Part shown: positions 1-11,000 of the stretch, in pieces
Layout: every line of letters starts with the position of its first letter
Position numbering within the stretch: the stretch's first letter is position 1
Source of the DNA: Halopseudomonas salegens
GTDB lineage: Bacteria; Pseudomonadota; Gammaproteobacteria; Pseudomonadales; Pseudomonadaceae
DNA: 64,000 nt
Direction: 5' to 3'
Assembly: GCF_900105655.1 (NCBI RefSeq)
Contig: NZ_LT629787.1
Coordinates: 930,001-994,000 of the forward strand
The notes under the pieces: generated by a model
Database searches by the model: none
What the model saw: the letters and a program-made list of their open reading frames with translations, nothing else
What the model was told of the DNA's origin: nothing
Translations under genes and position numbers: made by a program

Positions 1-1
1 A

Positions 2-589
2 CGTGATCTGGATGTGGCACTGGATACTCAGGTGCGGCTGGGGGATTGGCGGCATGGTATCGGCGCTGAATACGAGCGGGATAAAAGCGATGGCACCAAG
101 ATCCGGCATAACTGGGAAGCTGATTACGACCTGAGCTGGTTCTTTGCCGAAAAGTGGTTCTGGAACACCAGTCTTGGCTACCGCCGCGACTACATGGGTG
201 ACATTGCCATGCGCCGTCAGGTCGGTATGGGGCCGGGTTACGAATGGTGGAACAACCCCTTGGGGCGCTTCGAAACGGCGGCACGACTGGATTATATTGA
301 AGCAAAAGAGCGCAATGGCGATACCTTGAACGCTACAGCTGCTGTATTGGAGTGGAGTTATCGGCGCTTTCTCTGGGGCAAGCGCTTCGAGCTTTTCCAT
401 AACGCGGAGACGGTATTTGCCGATGACGCTCTGATCCGCTATGGCGTCGATGCGGACCTGGGTATGCGTTACCTGCTGAACAGCTGGATGACCCTCAGTG
501 TGTTGGCTGATTGGGATTACTTGCGCAGCTCACAGGGCCAGGATGTCAATGATCGACGCTATCGCTTTGCCCTGGGTGTCAACTGGTAG
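2..589 (+). CDS. DUF481-type outer-membrane protein, 5' truncated
   Basis: The reading frame is open from base 2, so only the C-terminal 195 or so residues are in the window and the true start lies upstream. The visible part alternates aromatic and charged residues in short beta-strand-like stretches (WNTSLGYRRDY, RFETAARLDYIE, RYRFALGVNW) and ends in an aromatic residue (Trp) as outer-membrane beta-barrels usually do. The strand pattern resembles the DUF481/YdiY family, salt-induced outer-membrane proteins of unknown function. The family assignment comes from pattern memory; a porin-like barrel of another family is the main alternative. Confidence 0.6.
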   Translation, partial: RDLDVALDTQVRLGDWRHGIGAEYERDKSDGTKIRHNWEADYDLSWFFAEKWFWNTSLGYRRDYMGDIAMRRQVGMGPGYEWWNNPLGRFETAARLDYIEAKERNGDTLNATAAVLEWSYRRFLWGKRFELFHNAETVFADDALIRYGVDADLGMRYLLNSWMTLSVLADWDYLRSSQGQDVNDRRYRFALGVNW

Positions 590-635
590 TTATCCAACGG
601 GCGCCATGGGCGCCCGCCCTGACTGATACCGCGGA

Positions 636-1394
636 TCAGAGACGCAGTCCGCCATCCAGTTCCAGTACGCGTCCGGTATAGAACTCGTTCTCGAACAGAT
701 AGGCTGCTGAGTGAGCAATCTCGTCCGGTTTGCCCATGCGCTTGAGCGGAATGCCTGCGGTCATCTTTTCCAGCGCTTCCGGCTTCATGCTGGCAGTCAT
801 TTCGGTTTCGATGAACCCGGGTGCAATACCCGCTACCCTGATCCCGAAACGTGCCAGCTCCCTGGCCCAGACCACCGTCAGCGCGGCAACCCCTGCCTTG
901 GCCGCAGAGTAATTCGACTGTCCGATGTTGCCAGCACGGGAAATTGACGAAATGTTGATGATCAGGCCCTGGTTGCCCAGTTCGATCATCTTGGCGCCAA
1001 CATCGCGAGTACACAGGAATACCCCGGTCAGGTTAACGTCGATGACTGACTGCCATTGGCTCAGGCTCAGCTTCTGAATCTGCCCATCCTTGCTTTTCAA
1101 TAACAGGCCGTCACGCAGAATCCCGGCATTGTTGATCAGGCCGTTGATCGCACCAAAGTCGCTGGCGACCTGGTTGACCATGTCACCGACCTGCTCTTCA
1201 TTGGCGACGTTGCAGACATAGCTGCGTGCGTCACCACCGGCGGCTTTGCAGGCGGCTGCCGCTTCATCGAGGCGCTGTTGATCCAGGTCGACCAACGCCA
1301 GCCGGGCGCCCCTGGCGGCAAGAAATTCGGCCATTGAGCGGCCCAGGCCCTGACCGCCACCGGTAATGATGATTACACTGTCTTTCAGTTGCAT
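636..1394 (-). CDS. SDR-family oxidoreductase (FabG-like)
   Basis: This is a classical short-chain dehydrogenase/reductase of 252 residues. The N-terminus carries the dinucleotide-binding TGGGQGLG motif (residues 11-18), followed by NNAG (88-91), the catalytic Ser in INISS (about 149-150) and YSAAK (Tyr162, Lys166). The C-terminal ELDGGLRL is typical of NAD(P)H-dependent 3-oxoacyl reductases. I chose the ATG at 1394 because GAGGA lies nine bases before it; the GTG at 1403 would leave almost no spacing. The gene stands alone, divergent from fxsA. The substrate cannot be told from sequence; acyl reductase in lipid or polyhydroxyalkanoate metabolism is a guess from family resemblance. Confidence 0.85.
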   Translation of the reverse strand: MQLKDSVIIITGGGQGLGRSMAEFLAARGARLALVDLDQQRLDEAAAACKAAGGDARSYVCNVANEEQVGDMVNQVASDFGAINGLINNAGILRDGLLLKSKDGQIQKLSLSQWQSVIDVNLTGVFLCTRDVGAKMIELGNQGLIINISSISRAGNIGQSNYSAAKAGVAALTVVWARELARFGIRVAGIAPGFIETEMTASMKPEALEKMTAGIPLKRMGKPDEIAHSAAYLFENEFYTGRVLELDGGLRL

Positions 1395-1508
1395 GTCTGG
1401 CACTCCTCAAAGCCAAAAATTGTCGAATAACAGAAATCGGCTGCAAGCATGCCGCAGAATCCGGGGGATGGAAATAGTCGGATCAGGCTGACTACTGAGT
1501 CAATCTGG

Positions 1509-1554
1509 ATGGCCACGGCCCTGCGGGCCTGGCCATGATATCGACGTCGATATC
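1509..1554. repeat. Two abutting palindromes in the 331-bp SDR/fxsA gap
   Basis: The divergent gap between the SDR gene and fxsA (1395-1725) has no gene that I can see. It holds a stem-loop at 1509-1536, with outer arms ATGGCCA/TGGCCAT and inner arms GGCCC/GGGCC. A perfect 18-bp palindrome, GATATCGACGTCGATATC (1537-1554), follows directly. A further 7-bp stem-loop (CAGCCAC/GTGGCTG) lies at 1624-1642. There is no U-tract, so a terminator is unlikely; an operator or a remnant repeat is possible. Confidence 0.6.
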
Positions 1555-1725
1555 AGCGCCCTTGACTGCTTCAGATCACCGCCATTGCGAAGCGCGCAGC
1601 GCCGCGACAATCCAGGCTGAACACAGCCACTTTCTGTGGCTGCAAGCAGCGATATTGCCGCGGCCCCCTTGAAAATTTGCCCCGGCATGCCCAGATACTG
1701 GTTTTATCAGGTCACTGAGGTGCGT

Positions 1726-2184
1726 ATGCCGTTTTTCCGTCTGGCTTTGCTGGCGCTGCCTTTTATGGAGTTGGCCAGCCTGATCCTGCTCGGCCAGCAC
1801 ATTGGTGTCGGTTGGACCCTGCTCTGGGTGATAGGCAGTGGTTTTCTCGGTTTGTTGATCATGCAAAGTCACGGTGGTCATGCAATACACCGTCTGCAGC
1901 AACAGATGCAGCGGAACCAGGCGCCTTTCGCCACCCTGCGGGCTGGTATGTGGGGGGTGTTGGCCGGGTTGTTGCTGATGATCCCGGGTCTGATCACCGA
2001 CGCCCTTGCCGTACCCTGCCTGCTGTTGGCATTGGCCAACCGTGGTCGGGCAGATCAGCCCGGTCCGGGTGAACCCGGTGGCCCCACTGTATGGAAGCGC
2101 GACGGCGAAACCATTATCGAGGGCGAATGGGAAGAAGAGCCTGACCCCGATGCCGCGCCGAAAAAGCGTATTGATCACGAGTGA
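1726..2184 (+). CDS. fxsA: FxsA family membrane protein
   Basis: FxsA is a small cytoplasmic-membrane protein; in E. coli its overproduction relieves F-plasmid exclusion of phage T7, but its normal role is unknown. The 152-residue product begins MPFFRLALLALPFMELASLIL, has hydrophobic segments near residues 5-20, 27-45 and 75-105, and ends in a charged, acidic tail. The start at 1726 has TGAGG five bases upstream and gives the family's usual N-terminus; the frame extends farther upstream but without family-like sequence. The position directly before groES is conserved in many gammaproteobacteria. The sigma-32 promoter lies after fxsA, so heat-shock control of groESL need not include it. Confidence 0.9.
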   Translation: MPFFRLALLALPFMELASLILLGQHIGVGWTLLWVIGSGFLGLLIMQSHGGHAIHRLQQQMQRNQAPFATLRAGMWGVLAGLLLMIPGLITDALAVPCLLLALANRGRADQPGPGEPGGPTVWKRDGETIIEGEWEEEPDPDAAPKKRIDHE

Positions 2185-2200
2185 AAAAAATTGCCGGATG

Positions 2201-2230
2201 CCCTTGAAATGCCCCAGCCGGGCCCCATTA
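2201..2230 (+). promoter_or_regulatory. Sigma-32 heat-shock promoter of groESL
   Basis: CCCTTGAAA (2201-2209) and CCCCATTA (2223-2230) match the RpoH -35 and -10 elements (CTTGAAA and CCCCATNT), with 13 bases between CTTGAAA and CCCCAT, inside the accepted spacing. The site lies about 125 bp before groES and just after the fxsA stop. Confidence 0.85.
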
Positions 2231-2352
2231 ACGGAGCATCCAACGAACAGAGGGGGTAGCCGGGTGGCTGCCACTTCTCGGGCCGCAAGGTCCGATTTTT
2301 TAACCAGAGCCGGCATGCCGGCCAATGACATTCTATTGGGAGACTCATAACG

Positions 2353-2646
2353 ATGAAAATCCGTCCGTTACATGATCGCGTAGTCGTTCGGCGCAGCGAA
2401 GAAGAAACCAAGACCGCTGGTGGCATCGTTCTGCCGGGTTCTGCTGCAGAAAAGCCCAACACCGGTGAAGTTATCGCCGTGGGCACCGGCCGTCTGCTGG
2501 ACAATGGCGACGTCCGTCCGCTGGCGATCAAGGAAGGTGACAAGGTAGTTTTCGGCCCCTACTCCGGTAGCAGCACCATCAAGATCGACGGCGAAGAGCT
2601 GCTGATCATGAGCGAGTCTGAAATCTACGGCGTACTGGAAGGCTGA
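2353..2646 (+). CDS. groES: Co-chaperonin GroES
   Basis: GroES is the 10-kDa cap of the GroEL folding chamber, forming a heptameric lid in the cytoplasm. The 97-residue product starts [14 protein letters not shown] and contains the mobile-loop region [18 protein letters not shown] (about residues 17-34) and the C-terminal ESEIYGVLE. Length and order are standard. It is followed after 50 bp by groEL and is preceded by a sigma-32 promoter at 2201-2230, so the pair should be induced on heat shock and also transcribed basally. Nothing is unusual. Confidence 0.98.
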   Translation: MKIRPLHDRVVVRRSEEETKTAGGIVLPGSAAEKPNTGEVIAVGTGRLLDNGDVRPLAIKEGDKVVFGPYSGSSTIKIDGEELLIMSESEIYGVLEG

Positions 2647-2684
2647 AACGGCTGATTTCCACATTCCCTGAACGAATTCATTGA

Positions 2685-4349
<1,665 letters not shown>

Positions 4350-4370
4350 GCCTGCCCGGCCCATTAAAAA

Positions 4371-4400
4371 CCCGGTGCTGCATGCAGCACCGGGTTTTTT
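4371..4400 (+). terminator. Intrinsic terminator after groEL
   Basis: A perfect 10-bp stem CCCGGTGCTG/CAGCACCGGG with a CATG loop is followed by six T residues. AAAAA on the left side means it could also work in reverse. Confidence 0.95.
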
Positions 4401-4443
4401 ATTGTCTGGCGTTCAGGTTATTGCTGATGTGAAGGCGCAATTT

Positions 4444-4461
4444 TGTAAGAGATCACCTACA
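4444..4461 (+). promoter_or_regulatory. GacA box upstream of rsmZ
   Basis: TGTAAGAGATCACCTACA matches the upstream activating sequence TGTAAG-N6-CTTACA bound by the response regulator GacA, with one mismatch. It lies about 170-180 bp before the predicted rsmZ start, the kind of distance known for Pseudomonas rsm genes. A second, weaker copy (TGTAAG-N6-CTGTGA, 4467-4484) follows at once. Confidence 0.85.
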
Positions 4462-4589
4462 GGTGGTGTAAGCATTTGCTGTGACGTGTTGTGCGGAATA
4501 GGGTGTTCTGGCTGTCGTAGAATTTCAAGCTACTGTTAATTAAGGATATTATTGATTGTGTGACCGATTGGTCACCCATTGGGGTGAGC

Positions 4590-4617
4590 TTGCCAGCAGT
4601 CTGTTTCAAGATATGAT
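4590..4617 (+). promoter_or_regulatory. Predicted sigma-70 promoter of rsmZ
   Basis: TTGCCA (4590-4595) and TATGAT (4612-4617) are separated by 16 bp, placing transcription start near 4624, just before the first GGA hairpin. Confidence 0.6.
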
Positions 4618-4623
4618 GTCACC

Positions 4624-4754
4624 AAGCGTCAGGGAAGCGCTACTCGGCAGGAAGCCTGAGTCATGGACTATCAGGATGATCAAAGGTCAGGACGACCAGA
4701 CAAGGATGCCATATAAGGAATGAAGAGTGGGCGGGTTATCCCGCCCCTTTTTTT
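4624..4754 (+). ncRNA. rsmZ: Small RNA RsmZ (sequesters RsmA/CsrA)
   Basis: RsmZ titrates the translational repressor RsmA by presenting many GGA motifs; it is made when the GacS/GacA system is active. The roughly 130-nt transcript has seven GGA motifs, starting at 4633, 4650, 4665, 4674, 4690, 4704 and 4717. Four sit in loops of short hairpins: AGCG/CGCT (4625-4641), ACTCGGC/GCC-GAGT (4642-4661), ATC/GAT (4670-4680) and GGTC/GACC (4685-4697). It ends in a GGGCGGG/CCCGCCC terminator with seven T residues. A GacA box lies upstream, and the position next to fdxA is where rsmZ sits in P. aeruginosa. The 5' end is predicted, not known. RsmX and RsmY are alternatives, but the neighbour favours RsmZ. 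Confidence 0.92.
4729..4754 (+). terminator. Intrinsic terminator of rsmZ
   Basis: The stem GGGCGGG/CCCGCCC with a TTAT loop is followed by C and seven T residues. Confidence 0.93.
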
Positions 4755-4788
4755 GCCCGGAAAAAAGTAGCACAGAACACGCGAACAT

Positions 4789-4819
4789 AAAAAAGGCCGA
4801 CATTATTGTCGGCCTTTTT
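4789..4819 (-). terminator. Bidirectional terminator downstream of fdxA
   Basis: The stem GGCCGAC/GTCGGCC (4795-4801 with 4808-4814) is flanked by A6 on the left and T5 on the right. It can end fdxA transcripts on the minus strand and back up the rsmZ terminator on the plus strand. Confidence 0.9.
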
Positions 4820-4834
4820 GCGTCCCGCGGGCGG

Positions 4835-5158
4835 TTAACGCTCCAGGTACTGCAACTTGTCCGGCACGCCATCCCATTCTTCTGCGTCGGCCAGGGCTTC
4901 TTTCTTTTCCGTGATGACCGGCCAGATCTCGGCCAGCTCGGCATTCAGCTCGGTAAACTCTTGCTGATCTTCCGGCACCTCGTCCTCGGAGAAAATGGCA
5001 TTCGCCGGGCATTCGGGCTCGCAGAGCGCACAATCAATGCATTCGTCCGGATGAATAACGAGGAAGTTGGGGCCTTCGTAGAAACAATCGACAGGGCAGA
5101 CCTCAACGCAATCGGTGTATTTGCACTTGATGCAGTTGTCGGTAACAACAAAGGTCAT
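4835..5158 (-). CDS. fdxA: Ferredoxin FdxA, 7Fe type
   Basis: This is a cytoplasmic electron carrier with one [3Fe-4S] and one [4Fe-4S] cluster, similar to Azotobacter ferredoxin I. The 107-residue product starts MTFVVTDNC. It carries the cysteines [14 protein letters not shown] in the first motif and [12 protein letters not shown] in the second, followed by the long acidic C-terminal tail of this family. The ATG at 5158 has GGAG about eight bases upstream and gives the standard length; the frame's upstream extension is not needed. It lies next to rsmZ and 102 bp downstream of mutS on the same strand, as in Pseudomonas. Confidence 0.95.
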   Translation of the reverse strand: MTFVVTDNCIKCKYTDCVEVCPVDCFYEGPNFLVIHPDECIDCALCEPECPANAIFSEDEVPEDQQEFTELNAELAEIWPVITEKKEALADAEEWDGVPDKLQYLER

Positions 5159-5260
5159 GAGTGGGTCTCCATGGTAATCAGGCAATCATAATTTGCCGCG
5201 TAGTCTAGCAGTTTTTACCCGCCTGCACAGGTGCCAGGCGGTATCGGGGTCAGTTCTGCT

Positions 5261-7846
5261 TCAGAGGTGTTGTTTCCAGCTGTAGAGCAGCTCGAGTGCC
5301 TGGCGCGGACTCAGGTCATCCGGCTGCAGTTGTTGCAGCTTGTCCACCAGTGGATGGGGCGCACTGGCAAACAGGTCGTTCTGTAGCGGTGTGTGACTCT
5401 CAGGGGGGCTGAGTCGGTTATTGTGTCCCAGGCTTTGTTGTTCCAGATGACTGAGGTGCTCACGGGCACGCTCGATCACGCTACGCGGCACCCCGGCCAG
5501 CTGTGCTACCTGCAAACCATAGCTCTGACTGGCAGGGCCGGGCTGCACCGAATGCAGAAACACAATGCGTTCATTGTGCTCGGTGGCGGTCAGGTGCACA
5601 TTGATTACCCCGGGGTCGGTTTCCGCCAGGCTGGTCAGTTCGAAATAATGGGTGGCAAACAGGCTGAAAGCACGCAGGCGACCAAGGTATTCGGCGGCTG
5701 ACCAGGCCAGGGACAGGCCATCAAAGGTGCTGGTGCCGCGACCCACTTCATCCATCAGAACCAGACTGGCATCGGTCGCATTGTTGAGGATATTGGCGGT
5801 TTCACTCATCTCCACCATGAAGGTCGAGCGCCCGCCGGCCAGGTCATCACTGGAGCCGATGCGGGTAAAGATACGGTCAACACTGGACAGCTCGACACTG
5901 TGGGCCGGGACATAACTGCCAATATGCGCCAGCAGAACGATCAGAGCGGTCTGGCGCATGTAGGTCGATTTACCGCCCATGTTCGGGCCGGTGATCACCA
6001 GCATGCGGGTGTCCTGGTCCAGGGTCACGTCGTTGGCCACGAAGGGGGTATCCAGCACATGCTCGACCACCGGGTGACGGCCCTGTTCGATGCGTAACTG
6101 GCTGTCACTGACAAACTGCGGCCGACAATAATCCAGGCTGCTGGCGCGTTCGGCCAGGGTTGCCAGCACATCCAGCTCGGCCAGACCACCGGCACAGTCC
6201 TGCAGCACGGCGAGGTCGTCGTTCAGCCGGTCAAGCAATTGCTCATAGAGCAGTTTCTCCCGCGCCAGGGCACGGCTGCGAGCGGACAGGGCCTTGTCTT
6301 CGAATTCCTTGAGTTCCGGGGTGATGAAACGCTCGGCGCCTTTCAGGGTCTGGCGGCGAATATAATCTGCCGGAGCCTTGTCGGACTGACCGCGTGATAG
6401 CTCGATAAAATAGCCATGTACCCGGTTATAGCCGACTTTCAGGGTTGATAAGCCGGTACGTTCACGTTCACGGGTCTCCAGATCAAGCAAGAACTGCCCC
6501 GCGTTTTCGCTGATATTCTGCAGCTCGTCCAGCTCCTCATCGAAACCCGGCTTGATCACCCCACCATCACGGATGACCACCGGCGGGTTGTCGATAATTG
6601 CCTTGCCCAGCAGGTCGGCCAACGCCGGATGCTGACTGATGCGTTCGGCCAGCGTCTGCAAGTGGTCATACTCCAGCGTGGCCAGTTCAGTCTGCAGCTC
6701 GGGCAACAAGGCCAGCGCATCCCGCAGCCGGGCCAGGTCGCGTGGGCGGGCGGAGCGCAGGGCAACGCGGGCGAGAATGCGTTCGATATCACCAATGCCT
6801 TTGAGTAACGGGCGCAGCTCCTCGTGCTGATGCTGTTCCAGCAGGCAGGCAATGCTGCCCTGGCGGGCATCCAGGGTGGCCATGTCACGCAGTGGGCGGT
6901 TCAGCCAGCGGGTCAGCAGGCGGCTGCCCATGGCGGTGGCGGTATGGTCAAGCACGTCGGCCAGGGTATTGTCGCGGCCACCGGACAGATTGCAGTCAAT
7001 TTCCAGATTTCGGCGGCTGGCGGCGTCGATGATCACGCTGTCTTCCGCGCGCTCCTGACTGATGCTGCGCAAATGCGGCAGCGCGGTGCGCTGGGTTTCC
7101 TTGGCGTAGGCGAGCAGGGCACCTGCGGCACCCAGCCCCAGGGTCAGATCGGCGCAACCAAAGCCGACCAGATCCTGGGTGCCGAATTGCTGGGTCAGGG
7201 ATTTGAACGCGCTGTCCTGGTCAAAGTCCCAGGGTGCGCGGCGACGCACGGCGCGGCGGCGCTCGATCGGGGTGTTGCTTTCCCAGTCATCGGGGATCAA
7301 CAGCTCTGCCGGCGCCAGACGTTCCAGTTCATTCAGCAGATTCTCCCAGCCGGCCAGTTCCATGACGCTGAAGCGGCCGCTGTTGATATCCAGGCAGGCG
7401 AGGCCAAAGCCCTTGTTGTTACCGACGATGGCGGCGAGCAGGTTGTCGCGACGCTCATCCAGCAACGCTTCATCGCTGACCGTACCCGGGGTAATGATGC
7501 GTGCGACTTTGCGCTCGACCGGTCCTTTACTGGTTGCCGGATCGCCCACTTGCTCGCAGATCACCACCGATTCACCGAGTTTGACCAATCGAGCCAGGTA
7601 GCCCTCGGCGGCATGGTAGGGAATGCCGGCCATGGGAATTGGCTGACCACCCGACTGACCACGTGCTGTCAGCGTGATATCCAGCAGGCGTGCGGCTTTT
7701 TTGGCATCGTCGTAAAACAGCTCATAGAAATCACCCATGCGGTAGAACAGCAATTGGTCCGGGTGGTGCTGCTTGATGCTGAAAAACTGCTGCATCATGG
7801 GGGTGTGGTTGCTACCGGATGGCTGATTCCGAACGTCTTTTTTCAT
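5261..7846 (-). CDS. mutS: DNA mismatch repair protein MutS
   Basis: MutS recognises mismatches and small loops and starts MutL-directed repair. The 861-residue protein has the mismatch-binding FYELF motif near residue 40 (Phe and Glu of Phe-X-Glu present), connector, core and clamp domains, and the C-terminal ABC-type ATPase with Walker [11 protein letters not shown] near residue 618, DEVGRGTS and the ATH motif. The C-terminus ([12 protein letters not shown]) matches gammaproteobacterial MutS. fdxA lies downstream on the same strand. The gene seems complete and active. Confidence 0.97.
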   Translation of the reverse strand: MKKDVRNQPSGSNHTPMMQQFFSIKQHHPDQLLFYRMGDFYELFYDDAKKAARLLDITLTARGQSGGQPIPMAGIPYHAAEGYLARLVKLGESVVICEQVGDPATSKGPVERKVARIITPGTVSDEALLDERRDNLLAAIVGNNKGFGLACLDINSGRFSVMELAGWENLLNELERLAPAELLIPDDWESNTPIERRRAVRRRAPWDFDQDSAFKSLTQQFGTQDLVGFGCADLTLGLGAAGALLAYAKETQRTALPHLRSISQERAEDSVIIDAASRRNLEIDCNLSGGRDNTLADVLDHTATAMGSRLLTRWLNRPLRDMATLDARQGSIACLLEQHQHEELRPLLKGIGDIERILARVALRSARPRDLARLRDALALLPELQTELATLEYDHLQTLAERISQHPALADLLGKAIIDNPPVVIRDGGVIKPGFDEELDELQNISENAGQFLLDLETRERERTGLSTLKVGYNRVHGYFIELSRGQSDKAPADYIRRQTLKGAERFITPELKEFEDKALSARSRALAREKLLYEQLLDRLNDDLAVLQDCAGGLAELDVLATLAERASSLDYCRPQFVSDSQLRIEQGRHPVVEHVLDTPFVANDVTLDQDTRMLVITGPNMGGKSTYMRQTALIVLLAHIGSYVPAHSVELSSVDRIFTRIGSSDDLAGGRSTFMVEMSETANILNNATDASLVLMDEVGRGTSTFDGLSLAWSAAEYLGRLRAFSLFATHYFELTSLAETDPGVINVHLTATEHNERIVFLHSVQPGPASQSYGLQVAQLAGVPRSVIERAREHLSHLEQQSLGHNNRLSPPESHTPLQNDLFASAPHPLVDKLQQLQPDDLSPRQALELLYSWKQHL

Positions 7847-8015
7847 CTTGATCCATTGAAAAATAGTGTTTTCCGGGCTTGCGCTGGTTGTTCACCACCT
7901 CGCTATGGAGGGCGCGCTATGGCAGCGCGTCAGAGTAGCAAACCGGCCACGTCAAAAACAGCTGAAACCATCAACCTCAAGAGCAAGGGCATCGATCACT
8001 CTTTGTTACCGTTGG

Positions 8016-11000
8016 CTAGGCATTATTGGCGGCATGAATCCGGTTGCGCCCGGATTGCTTGGCTTTATAGAGCGCGGCATCGGCTGCATAGACCAGTTCC
8101 TCGGCGCTGCTTTTTTCATCCGGAGTCATGGTGGCGTAGCCGACGCTGACGGTAATGCGGTCCCGGGTAGTGGAATGCTCATGCCTGATGCCCAGTGCTT
8201 CAACGGCCTGGCGGGCATTTTCGGCCACCTGTATCGCACCGCTGTTGTCGGTATCGGGGAGGATCAGGATGAACTCTTCGCCACCGTAGCGTGCCACCAT
8301 GTCGGTCGAGCGCTGAAGAGCGGTCTGCAGCGCTCTGGCAATCCTGATCAGACAGTCATCACCCATCTGATGACCGTAATTGTCGTTGAACAGCTTGAAG
8401 TGATCCACATCGAGCATGATGACTGAGAGGGGCTGTGGCTGTCGGCGCAGTCGCAGCCAGGTATCCTTGAGGTAGGCATCACCGGATCGCCGATTGGCGA
8501 CACCGGTCAGACCGTCGCGGTCCGCCAGCCGTTGCAGTTCCTTGTTCAGTTCCTCGAGTTTGGCGGTGCGCTCGACCACTTTTTCTTCCAGTGTGCGCGA
8601 GTGCTCCTGAACCTGGGTATAGAGACGGGCGTTCTCGATGGCAACTGCCGCCTGAGCGGCCAGCAGCTGGATCAGTTCCACCCGATCATCAGTGAAGACG
8701 GCGTCGGTGAGGTCGTTCTCCATATAGACCGCAGCTTCAAAACGTTCTCTGGCAATGGGTACGCAGAGAACGGAGCGTGGATGCAGGTGAAGGGTGTAAG
8801 GGTCCCTATCGAAGGGGCTTTCGGCCATGGCGTCGTGCAGCACCACGGCTTTACCGCGTTGGAACACCTGGCTTATCACACTCATCGGCAGGGCAATCGA
8901 GTTCCCCTGATAGTCCTTCAGCATGCAATGTTCAGGGAGGGCGGGGTGCGCCGGTTGCTCTTCCGGCAGAATGGCAGCCTCAACGATGAGTACTCCCCCT
9001 GCGCGGACGATCAGGCAGCCCCATTGGCCGCCAGCATTTTCCAGCAAAATGGCCAGGGTTTTCTGCAGCAGTTGGTCCAACACTATTTCACCGGAGATTT
9101 CGCGTGAGGCTTTCATCACGGATGCGATATCCAGGGTCGACAGGTGGCTTCCCGGCGGGGTGAACTGTGCCTGGCCCCAGGCGCGCAGTACCGGGAATTC
9201 GTCTTCCAGCAGTTCTACCTTGCGTTGCGCTCCCCAACGGCTGTAAATGCCATGGGCGCCGCGCAGATAGCCCTCGGCCGAGCGCCGCTTGCCCAGCGCC
9301 AGCAGGTGACGTGCTGCACGCTCAAAAGCGGTGGCCTCATCGTGCAGGAAGCCGTTCAGGCGGGCGGTATCTATGGCATCGTCAAAATACGCAAGCGCGG
9401 CATCGTGATCACCATCCAGTCGAGCGAGTTCCGCTGTCATCAACCACTGCAGGTGGCGAAAATTCGCAGCGCAATTATCAGCCCAGCGCGTCATGCGGGC
9501 CAGGTCCTGTTCCAGGCGTTGTCGCGTGTTCTGTTGCTCGGCTTTATCCATGTCGGGGTACAGGGTGGCCAGGGTGAGGTTGGCAACGATGTAAAAGCGC
9601 ACCAGTTGGGGCAGGGACATCGCGGATTTGATCAGTTGGTCCTGCTTCTTTACAAAGTGTAGCGCCTGATCGTAATTCCCGTAGAGCAGGTTGATTTCGG
9701 CACTGTAGATTGCGTGGTTGGCGATGCCGGTCAGAAAGTTGCGCTTTTTCATTGCATCAAGGCAGTGCTCTGCATCGAAATCATCGCTGCTCAGGCTCGA
9801 TGGCGCCTGCGTGTCACCAAGAAAGTTGCGCTGCATCTGCAAGAACAGGCTGCCGGAGTCGAGTGAATCCTGATAGGCGCACTCGCGCACAATCTCAAGG
9901 TTCTCCGCATGTTGCTGGCGGGCGGTTTCCAGATCCATTCCCGGGTCCCAGATCACGCAATCCTGTGCGCTGTAAGCCAGGTAGAGCAGGTCGCCGGATT
10001 GGTAGCCGGCTTCAATGCCTTTGCGGAACCAGGGGGTTAGCGACGACCAGTGGTTGCTCCAGTGGTGGACGAACATGGCGTAAACGTAGATCACGCGGGC
10101 TCTGAGGCTGAGGTCGTCGAGCCGTTCGTTGATCGCGAGGCCCACTTTGCCGTACTCATAGCCCAGCGCGGGCTCGTCCAGTTCACCGCACAACAGCATG
10201 CCATAGGCTGCGTAGGCAAAGGCCGACTCCGGGCAGTTGCCTCGATGCAATGCCAGGTTGACTGATTTGAGTACCAGATAACTGAACAGCTTGCTGCCGG
10301 AGAGAAACGCAGCCGCGAAGATTTCCATCAGCAGGCGCATGGCGGTCAGCGTTGCCGGGTCATCGATAATCGGGGCATTGACCAGATCCGGGATTGCTCG
10401 CCCCGCCAGGTACTCATCAACCCGTTGAAGTTCCAGCGCAATATCTTGTTCACTGGGGTTTTCGGTAAAGTTGACGCCCAGCAATGCCAGCCCTTCAATG
10501 GCGGCATGTATAGACGCTTCCATCCTGCCCAGTGTGGCATTCTGCCGGGTGCGGATAGCCAGGATGTCGGCCCGTTGCAGCGGTGATTCCGCATGCTCGA
10601 GCATTTGCTCCAGCCAACGGTCTGCCTCTTCGATACGCCCGGTCAGATAGAGACTCAGCTGCATCTCTGCTGCCAGTGTTGTCATCAGTGCAGGAAGGCG
10701 TGACCAGGCATCAAGCGGCAGCATTTCCTCGGCGACCAGCAAGTAGTCCAGGGCCTGCTGATAGGCCGAGGCCTCTCGGGCGCGACGGGCCGCGCGCAGA
10801 TTGAATTCGGCCAGCTGCTGACGCTTCGCGTCAGAACCAAGCAGAGTACGGCCCTGATTGAGGTGATTGACGATGTCGATCAATTGTTCATCAGCGATCT
10901 GCCCGCCACTGTGCTGCAGCATCAGGCGTCCAACCGAGAGATGTGCCCGTGGCAGCTCTTCGCTGGGGATGAGGCTGTAGGCCGCCTGCTGCACACGGTC

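Noticed and set aside
1670..1690. CTTGAAA then CCCC before fxsA as a second sigma-32 promoter
   Set aside because: Only about eight bases separate the two elements, too few for RpoH.
7913..7929. CGCGCT/AGCGCG hairpin as terminator of the GGDEF operon
   Set aside because: Short stem, no U-tract in the right direction, and it is in the likely mutS promoter region.
6824..8149. 441-codon open frame on the plus strand opposite mutS
   Set aside because: Shadow of mutS codon bias; composition is unlike real proteins and it crosses the mutS promoter region.
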